Origin: JAFAQB01 sp046724555
GTDB taxonomy: Archaea > Thermoproteota > Nitrososphaeria > Nitrososphaerales > Nitrososphaeraceae
Direction of reading: 5' to 3'
DNA length: 64,000 bases
NCBI GenBank assembly: GCA_046724555.1
Contig: JBKOWU010000017.1
Span: 1-64,000, forward strand
Part shown: one piece after another, positions 62,717-64,000 of the stretch
Layout: each line of letters begins with the position of its first letter
How positions within the stretch are numbered: position 1 is the first letter of the stretch
The notes under the pieces: model-generated
What the model was told of the DNA's origin: nothing
The model's database searches: none
Seen by the model: only the letters and a program-made list of their open reading frames with translations
Position numbers and translations under genes: made by a program

Positions 62717-64000
62717 TTGACCATCGATACCCATGAGACTCATAGTGATGAAAAGACCGATGTATTGTATGGTATAGATAATGCTATTAATTTACTAATT
62801 AGTATTGTTTCTGGTGCAAAGACTATCTTATATGCTTGTATAGATTCTTCAGCCTCACAAGTAGACATGGGCAAGGTTGAGTTAATAAGAAAGACGATCC
62901 TGGATGCAAAAAATAGAGGAGTAAAGCTAAGATATGTTACAGAAATTACGAAGGATAACATACAATACTGGAAAGACTTAATGAAAATAATTGATGAACT
63001 TCGACATTTAGAAGGAGTTAAAGGCAATTTTGCAACAAATGGAACTCAATATATAGATATTGCACTCCTACAACAGGCCAAGCCAGTAGTACAGATTATC
63101 TACAGTAATGTAAAAGCAGTAGTAGATCAGAATCTATATCTATTTGGAACTCTATGGGATAAAGCAACTCCAGCTGAACAGAAAATCAGAGAAATAGAAG
63201 AAGGAGTAAAGCAAGAATATTTTAAAGTTATTACTGATCACGAACAAGTGAGTAAGATCCTTGTTGAATTAGCCAAATCTGTAAAGCAAGAGGCGTTACT
63301 TGTTCTTCCAAACGACAGATCGATGGTGAGGTTAGACAGATTAGGAGTTATTGACTACACTATAAATGCATCACAAACAAATAGTGCAGATATAAGGATC
63401 ATATGTCCACTATCTGAACTAAATTCCAGGGTTGTTAAAAAAATATTTGACAAAGCGCCTAACATCAAAATTCTTAATGGCATCAATTCTCCATATGGTA
63501 TCTATATAGTTGATGGTCAAAAGTTTCTAAGAGTAGAGATGAGAGTAGCAGAGGCTGAAATTTTTTCAGAAGCGATTGGCTTAGCCTTTTACTCTAATAG
63601 CATACAAAGTACGGAATCATTTAAATCGATATTTGAATTGCTTTGGAATGAGCGCACACTAAACGAAGAATTACGTAGAGCAGAGAAAATGCAAAAAGAG
63701 TTTATTAATATAGCAAGCCATGAAATAAAAACACCTACCCAAGCAATTTTGGGATATTCTGCGCTATTACAAAAGCATCCTGATAAAACAGAGCAAATAT
63801 CAAAAGCACTATGCAGAAATGCTAAAAGATTACAAAAGCTCACAGATGACATTTTAGACGTGTCACGAATTGAAAGTCAAGCGTTGAAACTAAACAAAGA
63901 ACAATTTAATCTAAATGATGTAATCTCTCACATTGTAGAGGATTTTAGAAGTAATATAGAGGAGAAAGAATCTGGCAATATTGAATTAATTTATGAAGCC
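62717..64000 (+). CDS. Nitrososphaeria-type histidine kinase, truncated at the window edge
   Basis: TTG 62717 opens a 428-codon frame that continues past the end. Residues 1-320 form a large sensor region with helix-strand alternation (VLYGIDNAINLLISIVSGAK; LYACIDSSASQVDMGKVELI; FELLWNERTLNEELRRAEKM). The H-box INIASHEIKTPTQAILGYSA holds His-335, then RNAKRLQKLTDDILDVSRIE. The ATPase domain lies beyond the window. Its H-box and following helix resemble the kinase at 17666, so the two are probably related. Thaumarchaeal kinases with this sensor type have no known ligands. Confidence 0.85.
   Translation, partial: MTIDTHETHSDEKTDVLYGIDNAINLLISIVSGAKTILYACIDSSASQVDMGKVELIRKTILDAKNRGVKLRYVTEITKDNIQYWKDLMKIIDELRHLEGVKGNFATNGTQYIDIALLQQAKPVVQIIYSNVKAVVDQNLYLFGTLWDKATPAEQKIREIEEGVKQEYFKVITDHEQVSKILVELAKSVKQEALLVLPNDRSMVRLDRLGVIDYTINASQTNSADIRIICPLSELNSRVVKKIFDKAPNIKILNGINSPYGIYIVDGQKFLRVEMRVAEAEIFSEAIGLAFYSNSIQSTESFKSIFELLWNERTLNEELRRAEKMQKEFINIASHEIKTPTQAILGYSALLQKHPDKTEQISKALCRNAKRLQKLTDDILDVSRIESQALKLNKEQFNLNDVISHIVEDFRSNIEEKESGNIELIYEA

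Noticed and set aside
1..64000. CRISPR arrays, transposases, integrases or prophage genes
   Set aside because: No regular repeat-spacer pattern and no recognisable mobile-element protein on either strand.

Overview
The window looks like chromosome of an AT-rich, soil-type ammonia-oxidising archaeon (Nitrososphaerota/Thaumarchaeota, most like the low-GC Nitrosocosmicus/Nitrososphaera group). This is inferred from archaeal information-processing genes (replication factor C small subunit, group II chaperonin, RIO1 kinase, KH-domain Pno1/Dim2 protein, DUF424, NreA, PAC2), archaeosine/7-deazaguanine genes, an intron-bearing archaeal tRNA, many small secreted or membrane proteins, cupredoxin-type and PsbP-like secreted proteins, and thaumarchaeal histidine kinases. 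No amo, 16S or 23S gene lies in the window, so the placement is by gene content only. No CRISPR array, transposase or prophage was seen.

Layout. 1-6 kb: edge-truncated winged-helix regulator, a tRNA-Trp with two introns, a possible metalloprotease-like protein, a VOC-fold protein and a GlcD-type FAD oxidase. 6-15.4 kb: an Asn-synthase-type PP-loop protein divergent from queD (fused to a nuclease-like domain) and queC, then valS, a roadblock-like protein, a PfkB kinase, UbiX and a DUF424/RIO1/KH cluster. 15.6-28 kb: secreted and membrane proteins, a cupredoxin gene broken by a stop, a histidine kinase, RFC-S, cupins, two tandem HiPIP-like four-cysteine proteins, an HTH-fused class III nucleotidyl cyclase and a flavodiiron-like gene broken by an in-frame TAG. 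28-49.7 kb: molybdate/tungstate ABC permease and ATPase (binding protein 18 kb away), coiled-coil protein, NreA, thermosome, a ureohydrolase/UreA-like pair divergent from a sodium:solute symporter with three copies of a shared repeat between them, USPs and PAC2. 49.9-51.6 kb: decayed gene pieces and small ORFs. 51.6-62.6 kb: the most notable block (below). 62.7-64 kb: a histidine kinase running off the right edge.

How genes work together. The minus-strand block 52.3-57.4 kb encodes FdrA, a 56-aa accessory ORF, DUF2877, carbamate kinase and DUF1116. It corresponds to E. coli AllF, AllH, AllK and AllG, i.e. oxamate carbamoyltransferase plus carbamate kinase. A complete BMP-type ABC importer (binding protein, double ATPase, two permeases) is divergently transcribed from the same intergenic region. 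Together this predicts import of a ureide- or purine-like compound, phosphorolysis of a carbamoyl group, and release of ATP, CO2 and NH3, which is attractive chemistry for an ammonia oxidiser. A second nitrogen module at 40.4-43.8 kb (agmatinase/guanidinase-family enzyme, co-translated UreA-like protein, SSS transporter) points the same way. Several genes carry in-frame stops or exist as fragments, so either gene decay is under way or the assembly has local errors.
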